Shown here in pieces: positions 53,560 to 62,647 of a stretch of 64,000 nt of DNA. How positions within the stretch are numbered: the stretch's first letter is position 1; every line of letters starts with the position of its first letter. Both the position numbers and the translations under genes were made by a program. Source of the DNA: M2408 sp040386975 (GTDB lineage: Bacteria; Bacteroidota; Bacteroidia; Flavobacteriales_D; Crocinitomicaceae); contig JAZKEO010000023.1 of the NCBI GenBank assembly GCA_040386975.1, positions 1-64,000 on the forward strand, given 5' to 3'. The notes below the pieces were generated by a model. It had not been told where the DNA came from and did not search any database. It worked only from the letters and a program-made list of their open reading frames with translations.

Positions 53560-54141
53560 GCCGGACAATCCGTTCGCACAGCTGGAAGTTCAATTCAAAA
53601 CAAGCCTGTTGTACAACAAAAAATTGCCTTAACAACAAAAGTTGAACCCAAAACAACTTCTGTTCCGATGGGGAATTTGCAAACGCAACACGTTTCTATC
53701 AATCAAATTCTTAAGAAATCTCAAGAAAAACACGAGGAATCAGAAATTTTTCATCACGATAGACCTGAAAAACCATTCAGCATCGATCAAGTGAAAATGA
53801 TTTGGAAACAACTAGCTTTCAGAATGAAAGAAAATGGAATGGACACCATTTATTTTGCTTTATCGAAACGAAATCCTCAAATTTTTAATGAAATTGAAAT
53901 TCACCACGAGTGTGACAATCAAATTCAAATTGATACCATACAGTCAAATATTGCCGATATTTTAGATTTTGTTCGTGAAAAATTACAAAACTATTCCACC
54001 ACAATTCATTTCAAAGTCATTGAAAGTCAAGAAGAAAACAACAAATTGCTGACAGGAAAAGATAAATTCAATTCACTTTCTAAAAAGAATGCAAATTTGT
54101 TTTCTTTGCAAAAGACTTTTAATTTGGATATAGATTATTGA
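53527..54141 (+). CDS. dnaX: DNA polymerase III tau C-terminal extension (-1 frame)
   Basis: About 204 residues continuing dnaX in the -1 frame, starting SLTEKVIIIPFAGQSVRTAG. A Gln/Thr-rich linker (about 30-60) is followed by a folded part, FSIDQVKMIWKQLAFRMKE to VREKLQNYSTTIHFKVIE, and the conserved end LFSLQKTFNLDIDY, which closes many Bacteroidota DnaX proteins. The shared tail shows this region is under selection and not a dead remnant. The joined tau would be about 574 residues, the normal size. An internal ATG at 53668 is unlikely to be a true start. Confidence 0.75.
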   Translation, partial: SLTEKVIIIPFAGQSVRTAGSSIQNKPVVQQKIALTTKVEPKTTSVPMGNLQTQHVSINQILKKSQEKHEESEIFHHDRPEKPFSIDQVKMIWKQLAFRMKENGMDTIYFALSKRNPQIFNEIEIHHECDNQIQIDTIQSNIADILDFVREKLQNYSTTIHFKVIESQEENNKLLTGKDKFNSLSKKNANLFSLQKTFNLDIDY

Positions 54142-54174
54142 AAGAGTGAAAAGTTAAGAGTGAAAAGTGAAAAA
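54142..54174 (+). repeat. GAGTTAAGAGTGAAAAG repeat (family C), copy 3
   Basis: AAGAGTGAAAAGTTAAGAG, then TGAAAAGTGAAAAA, directly after the dnaX stop codon. Confidence 0.65.
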
Positions 54175-54269
54175 TTTCGATTAAACCAAAAAAGCGACTT
54201 TGCGAGAAGAAAAAGCACTGCTTTTGAAGAACAAACGTTAGTGCAGAGAAAATGGGTTAAATACAAATA

Positions 54270-56339
54270 TCAAAACGCCACTCTAAACTGCACTGTAATA
54301 TCACTTTTTCTATTTCCGTTGATGGCTTCGGCACCAGAACTTAAGTTTGTTCGGTTTGAGTAAATATACGTTCCATATTTCACCCACAAATCACATTTTC
54401 TCAAGAAGGAATAACGCAAAGTGATGTATCCTCTACTTCCTTGGTAATAATATGCTGGAACAGAAAATACGTTTAAGGCATTTGCTTCAAAAGTGTAAAG
54501 TCTTGTGTCGTAAGAATCTGTATCAAACAAAGCGTAACGCAAAGCTACATCAAAGTGTGAACTTTTTGATTTTATCAATAAATCTTGTGTAAAAATCATT
54601 CCTTGTTCTGGTGTATTACTCGGACGATTAATTGTTACATATTCAATTCTACTTTTAATTTGAAGTGCTTCCGTTACTTGGTAAGAAAAATTTAAACGAA
54701 AATTTCGTTGAATCACATCTTCGACTTGTGTAACTGCTCCAAAAACATCTCTGCTATTTTTTTGACGTAATTGTTGTCTGAAACGTCCATAAACCTCCAT
54801 TACTTTATTTGGTTTGTAACTAATTTGATTCAAAAATTCGTATCCCGTTGTTGGTGCTTCAACCAAATATTTCAACCAAGGAGCTTTAAAAAAGTCGATG
54901 TAAGTATTAGCTGTCCAGGCACTTGCAAGCTTTGTTCTAAAGCCAAGGTATAAGCCCGATTCATTTTGTGTATTACTTCCTTCAGCAAAACCATTGTTGT
55001 AAAACGTTTGGTATGCTTTTCCATAATTTCGATACAAAACACTCAAACTCGCTTTGCTATCTAAGGAAATAATCAAACCTTGTAAAAAAGCATGATCTTT
55101 AGAATAGGAAGAACGCGAAACTTCTCCAAATAAATTCACGTTTCTCCAAACGTAGCTGTAATCAGCACTTAAACTCATCATCGATTTCCCTCTAAAATCA
55201 AATTGATTGTAAGGTTGAATCGCTTTCGAATAATCTTTGTTGTAAGATTGTCCAATTGCTGCAACACCAACAGTTAAACTCTTGATTTTGTAATTTAAAT
55301 TTCCACCTACGATTCGTTCAGTTAAAAGGTCTTTTTTGTTTACTTGAGAAGTCGTTCTGTGAAACCCAGATAAATCAATACTTGAAGCAAATTCCAAATC
55401 ATCAGCCAAGGAATCTTCAATAATGGAAGCATCCACTTTTTTCATAGAAGCAAACAAAGTTAAACCTAAATCTTTGTAAGCCATATCAATCGCCGCTCCA
55501 CGCATGAAACGGTTTTCATCAACCGAACTATAAGGTCTTAAAGCTTGTGCATTTTTTTTGATATTTGTGACATCAGCCGTTTTCCCAAAAGCGTAACCCG
55601 ACCACAAATTCAATGCTTGACCAATCTGAATTTGATAATCTCCTAAAGCAACTGCTTTAATGTATTTCCCTCCTTTGTAAAAAGCGTGAGCAGAATAAAA
55701 ATCAAAGCCATTTTTTTGTGTTCCTTTGAAAAATTGTTCTCCAGGATCTTTATCTGCCGTGATTCCAACACTCAAATTAGTTCGATATGTGTAACGAACT
55801 CTTGTATAATAATGATCAGCATTTCCTAAATAATAACTGTTACTTACTTCTTTCAGAGAATCTGAAGCGTATTCATAACCTGCTTTTTTCTCTGGAACTC
55901 TTTGGTATCTTAAAAAGACTTCAAATCTTCCGTATTTTAAAGCTTCAGCCAATGAGACGTGTAATTGATCTAATTTGTCGTCAACTTTTACAAAAGGCAA
56001 AACGTTTTGAATGGTTTGTAAATCCCAATAACGCAGAGCTTGAAGTTCATAAATTGTAAGAAATTTTCCGAATTGTTTGATGTGAAGAAATACATCGTTC
56101 ATTTGAACTTCTGTAAGTAAACCTAATTCTTCAAGTGTTTCAAAATCTGTATTATTCAGGTTTATTTTATTGTCGTAATAATAGTTTAGCTGTTCAATAA
56201 CGTTTGTTAGATCGAGTTCTTCGGTTTCCAATTGCTCGGAAATCAATTCGATTCGCTGTTGAATAATTTCACTTTTCGTTTGTGTAAAAGCTAAAGCTAT
56301 TGAAAATGAACAAAATAATGTAAGTATTAATTTATTCAT
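54270..56339 (-). CDS. Outer-membrane protein with N-terminal helix-hairpin-helix domain
   Basis: A 689-residue exported protein, signal MNKLILTLFCSFSIALAFTQ. Residues 45-120 form a helix-hairpin-helix-like pair (INLNNTDFETLEELGLLTE; LTIYELQALRYWDLQT). Residues 150-689 are long beta strands with aromatic girdles (YYTRVRYTYRTNLSVGITAD; RGYITLRYSFLRK), ending in VQFRVAF with a terminal Phe, as in outer-membrane barrels. The combination is a recurring Bacteroidota family with no known function. Its ATG overlaps the PorV-like gene's stop (56336-56339), so the two are coupled. Confidence 0.75.
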   Translation of the reverse strand: MNKLILTLFCSFSIALAFTQTKSEIIQQRIELISEQLETEELDLTNVIEQLNYYYDNKINLNNTDFETLEELGLLTEVQMNDVFLHIKQFGKFLTIYELQALRYWDLQTIQNVLPFVKVDDKLDQLHVSLAEALKYGRFEVFLRYQRVPEKKAGYEYASDSLKEVSNSYYLGNADHYYTRVRYTYRTNLSVGITADKDPGEQFFKGTQKNGFDFYSAHAFYKGGKYIKAVALGDYQIQIGQALNLWSGYAFGKTADVTNIKKNAQALRPYSSVDENRFMRGAAIDMAYKDLGLTLFASMKKVDASIIEDSLADDLEFASSIDLSGFHRTTSQVNKKDLLTERIVGGNLNYKIKSLTVGVAAIGQSYNKDYSKAIQPYNQFDFRGKSMMSLSADYSYVWRNVNLFGEVSRSSYSKDHAFLQGLIISLDSKASLSVLYRNYGKAYQTFYNNGFAEGSNTQNESGLYLGFRTKLASAWTANTYIDFFKAPWLKYLVEAPTTGYEFLNQISYKPNKVMEVYGRFRQQLRQKNSRDVFGAVTQVEDVIQRNFRLNFSYQVTEALQIKSRIEYVTINRPSNTPEQGMIFTQDLLIKSKSSHFDVALRYALFDTDSYDTRLYTFEANALNVFSVPAYYYQGSRGYITLRYSFLRKCDLWVKYGTYIYSNRTNLSSGAEAINGNRKSDITVQFRVAF

Positions 56340-57154
56340 TTGCTTGGTTTTTTGAAGTCAAAAGTAAGTCCAACATGTGGCGACCAGCCTAAAAGTTGAT
56401 GCCAAGCAGTTCCAAAATCAAGTTTAAAACCATTGTCGAAGGCAAAACCTGAACCAAAAGTTAATTCTAGTGGATTTCCAGCTGCTCCAACTCGTAAGAA
56501 AAATTTATCCGACATTTGGTATTCCAAAGCTCCTTTCGGACGTAGTTTTGATTCAACTTGTTTTTCAGCTTCGGCTAAAAGCAAGACTTTTGATGAAATA
56601 GCATAAGATAAACCTAATCTCAGATAAGTTGAAAAGCGATCATCTTGAAAATCAGATAATTTAGCGTTATTCAAATTGAAAACTGAAAAACCAACTTTTA
56701 CTTTAATTTTGGCTAGCATTCCAAATTCTCCTGAAAGTGTTCCTTTTTGTCCGTAATTTGAAATGCGTAAAGATTGATAATTCAATTGAACTCCTGCGGA
56801 AATATTTTCTGACAATTGCATGCTGTACCCCATTCCTACTCTAGTCGAGCGATACAAACTATGTCCATAAAGTTGACCTCCAAAAGACAAAACGCCTTTT
56901 TTCATTGCTTGTGCATAAACAAAACCTTGTGCTTGTAATTCTTTTAGTAAATAGCGGTTTTCATAAGAAATTCCAACGGAAGTTTTTTCCAAATTCGCTA
57001 AAGCAGCAGGATTGTGATGAAAAGCCCAAACATCAGACAAACAAACACTTGCATTAGATAAAGACATCGATCTTGCACCAACAGCTTGCCAACCTTGAGC
57101 AAAAATAAAACTGAAAGAAATCGAGAAAAATATGGTTTTAACAAATTTTAGCAT
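56336..57154 (-). CDS. PorV/PorQ-like outer-membrane beta-barrel protein
   Basis: A 272-residue exported protein (signal ends IFAQG). The start of the mature part, WQAVGARSMSLSNASVCLSD...HHNPAALANL, is the hallmark of the PorV/PorQ and FadL-like barrel family, where GARAMGMG...NPA is usual. The rest alternates strands and ends HVGLTFDF. PorV proteins help shuttle T9SS cargo; whether this one does is not known. It is coupled to the helix-hairpin-helix barrel gene downstream and follows a small lipoprotein gene by 16 bases. Confidence 0.72.
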   Translation of the reverse strand: MLKFVKTIFFSISFSFIFAQGWQAVGARSMSLSNASVCLSDVWAFHHNPAALANLEKTSVGISYENRYLLKELQAQGFVYAQAMKKGVLSFGGQLYGHSLYRSTRVGMGYSMQLSENISAGVQLNYQSLRISNYGQKGTLSGEFGMLAKIKVKVGFSVFNLNNAKLSDFQDDRFSTYLRLGLSYAISSKVLLLAEAEKQVESKLRPKGALEYQMSDKFFLRVGAAGNPLELTFGSGFAFDNGFKLDFGTAWHQLLGWSPHVGLTFDFKKPSK

Positions 57155-57170
57155 GATGTAAATATAATTT

Positions 57171-57629
57171 TTATTTTATTAACCTTGGTACTTTTTTGCA
57201 AATATTTTTATTCAAATACATCTTATAATTCACAAAGTACCAATTTTCGCCATCATCTTCAGAAATAGCAACAAATTCTAGTTCTTCAACTCTGTTTTCT
57301 CCCTCAATTAGAAACTCTTTTCTAACCTTATATAAAACGTGAATTTTATCATCTTTCGTTTCAATTTTGACAATTTTTGGATCTAAAAAAAGGAGATCGA
57401 TTTCATTTTCGTTTGCCGAAAAAACTTCTTTAAAATAAGCCGTACCTTTATCTTTAATGTAATGGACAAATTCGGGGTGATACATCGAAACTTGAACTAA
57501 AATTGATTTTTTTTCAAGAGCTTGAAGATAAAGTCCTAAGTTTTTATTTAAGGATTGTTCTTGACTTGCACTTAAAGTACAGCAAGTACAAATTAGACTT
57601 AAAAAGATGTAAATTAAAAGCTTTTTCAT
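57171..57629 (-). CDS. Small exported (lipo)protein
   Basis: A 152-residue protein with signal MKKLLIYIFLSLICTCCTLS, with Cys residues near 14-17 suitable for a lipobox. The mature part has an NTF2/SnoaL-like pattern (LGLYLQALEKKSILVQVSMYHPEFV; VLYKVRKEFLIEGENRV; SEDDGENWYFVNYK). It is the first gene of a minus-strand envelope operon with the PorV-like and helix-hairpin-helix barrel genes. Function unknown. Confidence 0.6.
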   Translation of the reverse strand: MKKLLIYIFLSLICTCCTLSASQEQSLNKNLGLYLQALEKKSILVQVSMYHPEFVHYIKDKGTAYFKEVFSANENEIDLLFLDPKIVKIETKDDKIHVLYKVRKEFLIEGENRVEELEFVAISEDDGENWYFVNYKMYLNKNICKKVPRLIK

Positions 57630-57746
57630 ATAGAAGTCGAATTTATAAAAAAATATTAAAAAAACACGCTTTTATATTTCTGTTTGAAAAATAATTAGTA
57701 TCTTAACTAAAAATTTAAGCCTATTTATTGACAAAAATTAGAAATC

Positions 57747-58562
57747 ATGAAAAACATATTAATTGCAACCGATTTTTCAGAAAATGCTTTAGATGCAGCA
57801 AAATTCGGTATTGAATTAGCCAAAAAATTTCATTCTAAAATTTATTTCTTACATGTTTATTCTTTGCCTATTGCAAACATTGAGAGTCAATTTATGTTAG
57901 ATTTTTCATTTTATCAAAAAATTAAAACGGAAGAACTCGATAAATTGGTGGAGGGTATTGATACTGGATTTTTAAAAACGGAAACTCATTGTGTTGCGGG
58001 TATTTCCTTATCTTCTGAAGTAAATGATTTTTGTGAACTCAACAAAGTTGACTTGATAGTCATGGGCTTAACTGGAGCAAGTTTAATTGATGAAATTTTA
58101 ATGGGAAGTAATACTTTGCATTTAGTAACACATTCAAAAACACCCGTTTTGGCGATTCCTAAACAATATAAATTTCCTCGGGAAGTAAAAGTTGGTTTTG
58201 CTTACGATGGAAAAGATATAAAAAATGCTAATAACATGCATTTATTTAGAGAATTTGTCAAAAATATCAATGCTTTTAATGTTGATACAAAAATCAATGC
58301 GTTCCACGTTTCAAATCATGACAATGGAGAAGAAATTTATCAAAAACTCAAAAAAATAATTCCATTTGAAGAGTTTGAATTGCAAATTGAAATCAATGAC
58401 CATGTAAACGAAGGGATTTTAGATTATATAGCGAATAATGAAGTTAATATTTTAGGAATTGTTCCAAGAAAGCATACTTTTTTTGATCGCTTGTTTCACG
58501 AAAGTTACACAAAAGAGTTTGCGAAATACAGCCCAATTCCGTTCATGACATTGCCAGAATAA
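57747..58562 (+). CDS. Universal stress protein, two tandem domains
   Basis: A 271-residue cytoplasmic protein with two UspA domains. The first (1-145) has ILIATDFSENALDAAKFGIEL at the start and LIVMGLTGASLIDEILMGSNT near 100-120, the ATP loop G-2x-G-9x-G(S/T). The second (150-271) is worn: VKVGFAYDGKDIKNANN, and NILGIVPRKHTFFDRLFHES, without a full ATP loop. Such tandem proteins are stress- or growth-arrest-induced in the group. It stands alone. Confidence 0.88.
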   Translation: MKNILIATDFSENALDAAKFGIELAKKFHSKIYFLHVYSLPIANIESQFMLDFSFYQKIKTEELDKLVEGIDTGFLKTETHCVAGISLSSEVNDFCELNKVDLIVMGLTGASLIDEILMGSNTLHLVTHSKTPVLAIPKQYKFPREVKVGFAYDGKDIKNANNMHLFREFVKNINAFNVDTKINAFHVSNHDNGEEIYQKLKKIIPFEEFELQIEINDHVNEGILDYIANNEVNILGIVPRKHTFFDRLFHESYTKEFAKYSPIPFMTLPE

Positions 58563-58684
58563 TAGCCTTTTTAACACTACGACATATTACTTATTTTCAA
58601 TTCATTATGTAACAAATTAGACTATTTTACATTATCTTTATAAGGAAAGAGAAATCCATTACTCACTTTTTAAAAATAAAGATT

Positions 58685-59374
58685 ATGAAAATTCTGCTGT
58701 TATTTCTGAGTTTATTTTTCTTTTTTTCTTCTTTTAAGACTTTAAAAGTTAACGATTTAGATTTTCGTTTTGCAGAGAATTATTGCAAAGAAATTGAAAA
58801 GGAAGCAAAAATCATTTCAAAAAAATACGACTTAAAAACTTCAGAGATAATTCCAGTAATATTCCCTGAATGTTCTCGTTTTTCAAGTTTATCAAATATT
58901 TTTGAGACAAGTATTTTAGAATATTTTTACGTTGAAAATGGAGCTCAAAGTAAAAATGGAGCTGATTATTCCATCGGTTATTTTCAGATGAAACCAAGTT
59001 TTATTGAGCATCTTGAAAAAATCATTCAGAAAGACGATTTATTTGCGAAGAAAAAATCTTTTTTTGCTTACAAATCAAAAGTTTCAAAAGAAATTAGAAA
59101 TGAACGTTTAAACCGTTTGAAAAACCAAACTTGGCAACTTGAATATTTGTGTTGTTTTGTCAAACACATGAAAAACAGGTTTATTGAGGAAAAAATTGAG
59201 TCTGATGAACTCTCCTTTATTGCTTCGGCTTACAATTATGGGTTTCATAAATCCTCAAAGGAAATCATTGAATGGCAAGAAGTTAAAGCTTTCCCAAATG
59301 GAATAAAAAATAAAGCAGAAAATTTTTCTTACGCTGAATTAGCTAAACATTATCACGATAAAACTTATAATTAA
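58685..59374 (+). CDS. Lysozyme-fold (lytic transglycosylase-like) exported protein
   Basis: A 229-residue protein with an N-terminal signal (MKILLLFLSLFFFFSSFKT). IIPVIFPECSRFSS near 56-69 puts a Glu where SLT-type transglycosylases have their catalytic Glu-Ser, IGYFQMKPSFIEHLEK near 98-113 matches the GLMQ(I/M)xP motif, and FIASAYNYGFHKSSKEI near 180-196 matches the AYNAG motif. It would cut peptidoglycan glycan strands, or be a diverged relative without activity, since Glu-Cys replaces Glu-Ser. It leads the group with the repeat protein at 59400. Confidence 0.6.
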   Translation: MKILLLFLSLFFFFSSFKTLKVNDLDFRFAENYCKEIEKEAKIISKKYDLKTSEIIPVIFPECSRFSSLSNIFETSILEYFYVENGAQSKNGADYSIGYFQMKPSFIEHLEKIIQKDDLFAKKKSFFAYKSKVSKEIRNERLNRLKNQTWQLEYLCCFVKHMKNRFIEEKIESDELSFIASAYNYGFHKSSKEIIEWQEVKAFPNGIKNKAENFSYAELAKHYHDKTYN

Positions 59375-59399
59375 GAATCTAACTATAAATCATAATGTC

Positions 59400-61013
59400 A
59401 TGAAAACGATCGCTTTTATATCAATCATAATCTTGAGTTTTACAACTCAACTATTTTCTCAAAACGTGATTACTGTTAGAAATAAACACAGTAAGGTATT
59501 AATTCACACCATGAAAGAAAATGAATTTTTGGCTCGTGGAGAATCGAAAATTATGGTAAAAACGAATGGTGCTGATTATGAATTTATTCTTCAGGAATCA
59601 AATAGTCGAGGTTTTACGACTTATAGAAATGGGAAAAATTTAGGGAAATTTCCTGATATGCATTATTCCGATGACAAAACTTGGTTGAGTTATGAAATGA
59701 AAGGTGACAAAAAAATGTACACCTTGAATTATAAATCAGGTAAAAAAGTTGGTCCTTATGATTATATAAGTTCTATTATTAATTCATCAAATACCGACAA
59801 TTTGGATTACCGCTACGAACTAGATAATAAAACTTACATTTATGTAAATGAGCAAAAAAAGACTTTTGGACCTTACGATAATGTCAGTATTCACGAGTTT
59901 TCAAAAAACAACATCAATTTTAGTTTCTCACAAAATTCACAATGGTTTTATTATGAAAACGGCAAAATTACAGGACCTTTTAAAGATATTCGTGTTCCCT
60001 ACTTTTCTAATAAAGCACAAGATTTTTTTTACACTTACAGAAATATGAATAACGAATGGAAAGTGTTCTATAAAAAGGAATTAGACTTAAGTTTTCAATC
60101 AAATCCAGATGTTACAATCCTTGATAATGGGAAAATAATGGTTAAAGGAACAGAATTTAACTCCAATGATTATCAATCTTATGCATTTATCGATGATAAA
60201 AAATATCCATATCAATCTTACAAAAACGAAGTTTACACAAATTCTTTTGGTGATGTTTTAACAGTTAAAATTGGTCAAAATTTATCTTACGAAAATCAAA
60301 TAGATTCAATTTTTAGTGAAAACAAATACATAGGAAGTTTTAGAACATCTTATATGTATCGAGCAAATTGTAAAAATTCAGATTATTTTAAGGTCTTTTT
60401 TATTGAACAGTCTAGTAATGAAAACAAAAAAGTTTTTATCTACAAAAAAAATGGTGAATTTGTTAATGTTGGCACTAAAAATGAAATCAATGAAAGTGAA
60501 TTTTATTTAGCAGGAGATGATTACTATTACATCCGAAATTCAGATAAAACCTTAATCAAAAATGGCAAAGAAACCGAACACAAAGATGTTTTTTACTTGA
60601 ACTACGAAAAATATCCGGAAGAAGTGATTATGGGAAAAACACTTGGAAAATATGATGTTTTTTATAGAAATGGAAAAGAAATGACTTACGAAGAAGTGAA
60701 GAAATTAAATTTATATATCGATTGGAGAAATATTAAAGGTAAAGATTATACGTATGAGACAATTAATGAAAAATTGTATGCCGTTCCAAAAAACTCAAGT
60801 AAAAAATTTGGTCCTGTAAAAAAATATAATCCATTAGTTTTTAGCAAAAATAATGAGCATTATGGAGAATGTGATGAACGCCAAATGCAAGTTTTTATCG
60901 ATGGGAAATTATTCTCTTCGGGCTTTTCTTTAACTTATAATCCTAACAATAACGCTTTTTATTGGATGAGTATGGATAAAAATAAACTATACCTCCACAC
61001 CTACTTTAATTAG
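59400..61013 (+). CDS. Exported repeat protein (GxxxGP repeats)
   Basis: A 537-residue protein with a signal peptide (MKTIAFISIIILSFTTQLFSQ). The mature part repeats a unit of about 40-50 residues with a YxNGKxxGPFxxI core: YRNGKNLGKFPDM, KSGKKVGPYDYI, NEQKKTFGPYDNV, YENGKITGPFKDI, and NSSKKFGPVKKY at the end. This recalls WG and MORN-like beta hairpin repeats. It is probably a periplasmic or surface structural protein. It lies 25 bases after the lysozyme-fold gene, so the two may be co-transcribed. Confidence 0.6.
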   Translation: MKTIAFISIIILSFTTQLFSQNVITVRNKHSKVLIHTMKENEFLARGESKIMVKTNGADYEFILQESNSRGFTTYRNGKNLGKFPDMHYSDDKTWLSYEMKGDKKMYTLNYKSGKKVGPYDYISSIINSSNTDNLDYRYELDNKTYIYVNEQKKTFGPYDNVSIHEFSKNNINFSFSQNSQWFYYENGKITGPFKDIRVPYFSNKAQDFFYTYRNMNNEWKVFYKKELDLSFQSNPDVTILDNGKIMVKGTEFNSNDYQSYAFIDDKKYPYQSYKNEVYTNSFGDVLTVKIGQNLSYENQIDSIFSENKYIGSFRTSYMYRANCKNSDYFKVFFIEQSSNENKKVFIYKKNGEFVNVGTKNEINESEFYLAGDDYYYIRNSDKTLIKNGKETEHKDVFYLNYEKYPEEVIMGKTLGKYDVFYRNGKEMTYEEVKKLNLYIDWRNIKGKDYTYETINEKLYAVPKNSSKKFGPVKKYNPLVFSKNNEHYGECDERQMQVFIDGKLFSSGFSLTYNPNNNAFYWMSMDKNKLYLHTYFN

Positions 61014-61034
61014 AGCATGTATATAAAATCCACT

Positions 61035-61119
61035 TTTGTCGTTATTTTTTTATGATAAATTTGTCATTTACATGAGTAAACTCCAAAATTATCATTTAAA
61101 AATGCCTAAAAATTGAACC
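61035..61119 (+). repeat. Family B element, copy 4
   Basis: TTTGTCGTTATTTTTTTATG, then TCATTTACATGAGTAAACTC, then AAAATTATCATTTAAAAATG and CCTAAAAATTGAACC. It is the most diverged copy at its right end. It runs into the leader of the lipoprotein gene. Confidence 0.6.
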
Positions 61120-61175
61120 TTATAAACAGCTCTAAAATTTATCAAAAAAATAATTTTAAACAAAAACAATATATC

Positions 61176-62477
61176 ATGAAAAATTCAATCAAAATAAATC
61201 CAGTTTTAGCTTGTTTAATAATCGGATTAGCAATCTCCTCTTGTTCAACGAATAACGAAATTGTAGAAAACACAAAAGTTTCAGCGATAAACCCTCCATT
61301 TAAAGGTGTTGATATTGAGGGAGATAATTTCAGTTTCGATGCTTCAAAAGATACTGAAATTCGCACAAAAGAAGGAACAACAATTTCAATTCCAGCAAAT
61401 TCACTTGTGGATGAAACCGGTAAAAAAATTAAAGGAAAAGTTGATTTATCTTTCAAATCTATCAATAAAGCATCAGAAATTATTGCAAGTGGAATTCCCA
61501 TGACCTACGATTCTGCTGGAGTGAAAAATGATTTTATTTCTGCTGGAATGTTTGATATTGCTGCAAGTCAAAAAGGAAAAGAAATCTTTATTGAAAAAGG
61601 GAAAAATATTGATGTTGACTTTGCTTCCTACAAAGAAGGAAATGATTTTTCTTTTTATAAAATCAACAAAGAATCTGGAAAATGGTCTTACAAAGGTATT
61701 TCTACTCCAAAAGTGAATCATGTGAAATTGGAAAAGTTAAGAAAATTTGATGAGGAAAATTTAATCCAGTTAAATGTTGATTATTCAACTCACGATGAAT
61801 TAAAACCTTTTCACGGCTTAAAATGGCTTTGTTTAAATGACAAAAATAATCCACTTAAAAATCGTTGGATTTTAAAAGAAAATTGGAGAGAGATTTCACT
61901 CTCTGTTGTAAACGCAAAAAAAGGAATTTACTCAATGGAATTGAGCAACGAATCTAAAACTGTCAAATTTCAGGTTTCACCTTATTTAATGGAAAATGAG
62001 TCTGTTGCTGACATGACTTCAAAAATCAATCAATTAAATGAAACTGTAAAAGAGAAAAAAATGGAAGAAGAACGGATTCAATTTGAAGCTGATATCACTC
62101 GAAATTATAAAATTTCGTCTTTTGGAACCTACAATTGGGACAAAATTGAAAGAGAAGTTGCAAGTGGAGTTTTAGCTTTCACAAATGCTGAATTTCAGAT
62201 TAATTCAAAAAGCTTAGACAAAGAAATGAGTGTTTTCCATTTCAGCGGAAAAGACAAATTATTGTCTCGAATTTCAAAAAAATGGGACAAATTGGTTTTT
62301 AATCCAAATGAAGTGAATAAGTTTTTAATTGTTTTACCTGAAAACTATGTTGCTATCAGTGATGAAAAAGAATTTAAAAGCGCTAAGGATTCAAAAACAT
62401 TTTTATTTCACTTGAAAAAGAGAAGCAAAAAAATCTCTTCAATTGCTGATTTGGATGCTATTTTGGCTGAAAAATGA
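61176..62477 (+). CDS. Lipoprotein, function unknown
   Basis: A 433-residue protein with lipoprotein signal MKNSIKINPVLACLIIGLAISSC (Cys23). An ORF is open from 61113, but only the ATG at 61176 gives a proper signal. Residues 50-160 have the pattern TTISIPANSLVDETGKKIKGKVDLSFK, common in Bacteroidota envelope lipoproteins and similar to ZU5-like folds. Residues 290-320 are a coiled coil (INQLNETVKEKKMEEERIQ). The final part is beta-rich. It follows the repeat protein across a family B element. Confidence 0.6.
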   Translation: MKNSIKINPVLACLIIGLAISSCSTNNEIVENTKVSAINPPFKGVDIEGDNFSFDASKDTEIRTKEGTTISIPANSLVDETGKKIKGKVDLSFKSINKASEIIASGIPMTYDSAGVKNDFISAGMFDIAASQKGKEIFIEKGKNIDVDFASYKEGNDFSFYKINKESGKWSYKGISTPKVNHVKLEKLRKFDEENLIQLNVDYSTHDELKPFHGLKWLCLNDKNNPLKNRWILKENWREISLSVVNAKKGIYSMELSNESKTVKFQVSPYLMENESVADMTSKINQLNETVKEKKMEEERIQFEADITRNYKISSFGTYNWDKIEREVASGVLAFTNAEFQINSKSLDKEMSVFHFSGKDKLLSRISKKWDKLVFNPNEVNKFLIVLPENYVAISDEKEFKSAKDSKTFLFHLKKRSKKISSIADLDAILAEK

Positions 62478-62647
62478 TGATGAAAAATGGGTTTTGGTTA
62501 AATAATTTTGTATTATTGTAGAAAATAAAGTCGCACTAAAACTAAACTTAATACAACTCAAAATAGCAGTATAGATCACATAAAATGGGACATATAAGTA
62601 AGTTAGGTGCAAGGTAAAATAGACCACAAAAAATAAAAAAATAAAAA

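Noticed and set aside
53668..54141. Independent gene starting at ATG 53668
   Set aside because: The same frame is open back to the A-run at 53517, and the product is the tau tail of DnaX, so it is treated as the 3' part of dnaX.
54160..54363. 67-codon plus-strand ORF
   Set aside because: Its start lies in a family C repeat and the rest overlaps the end of the outer-membrane gene on the other strand; no family resemblance.
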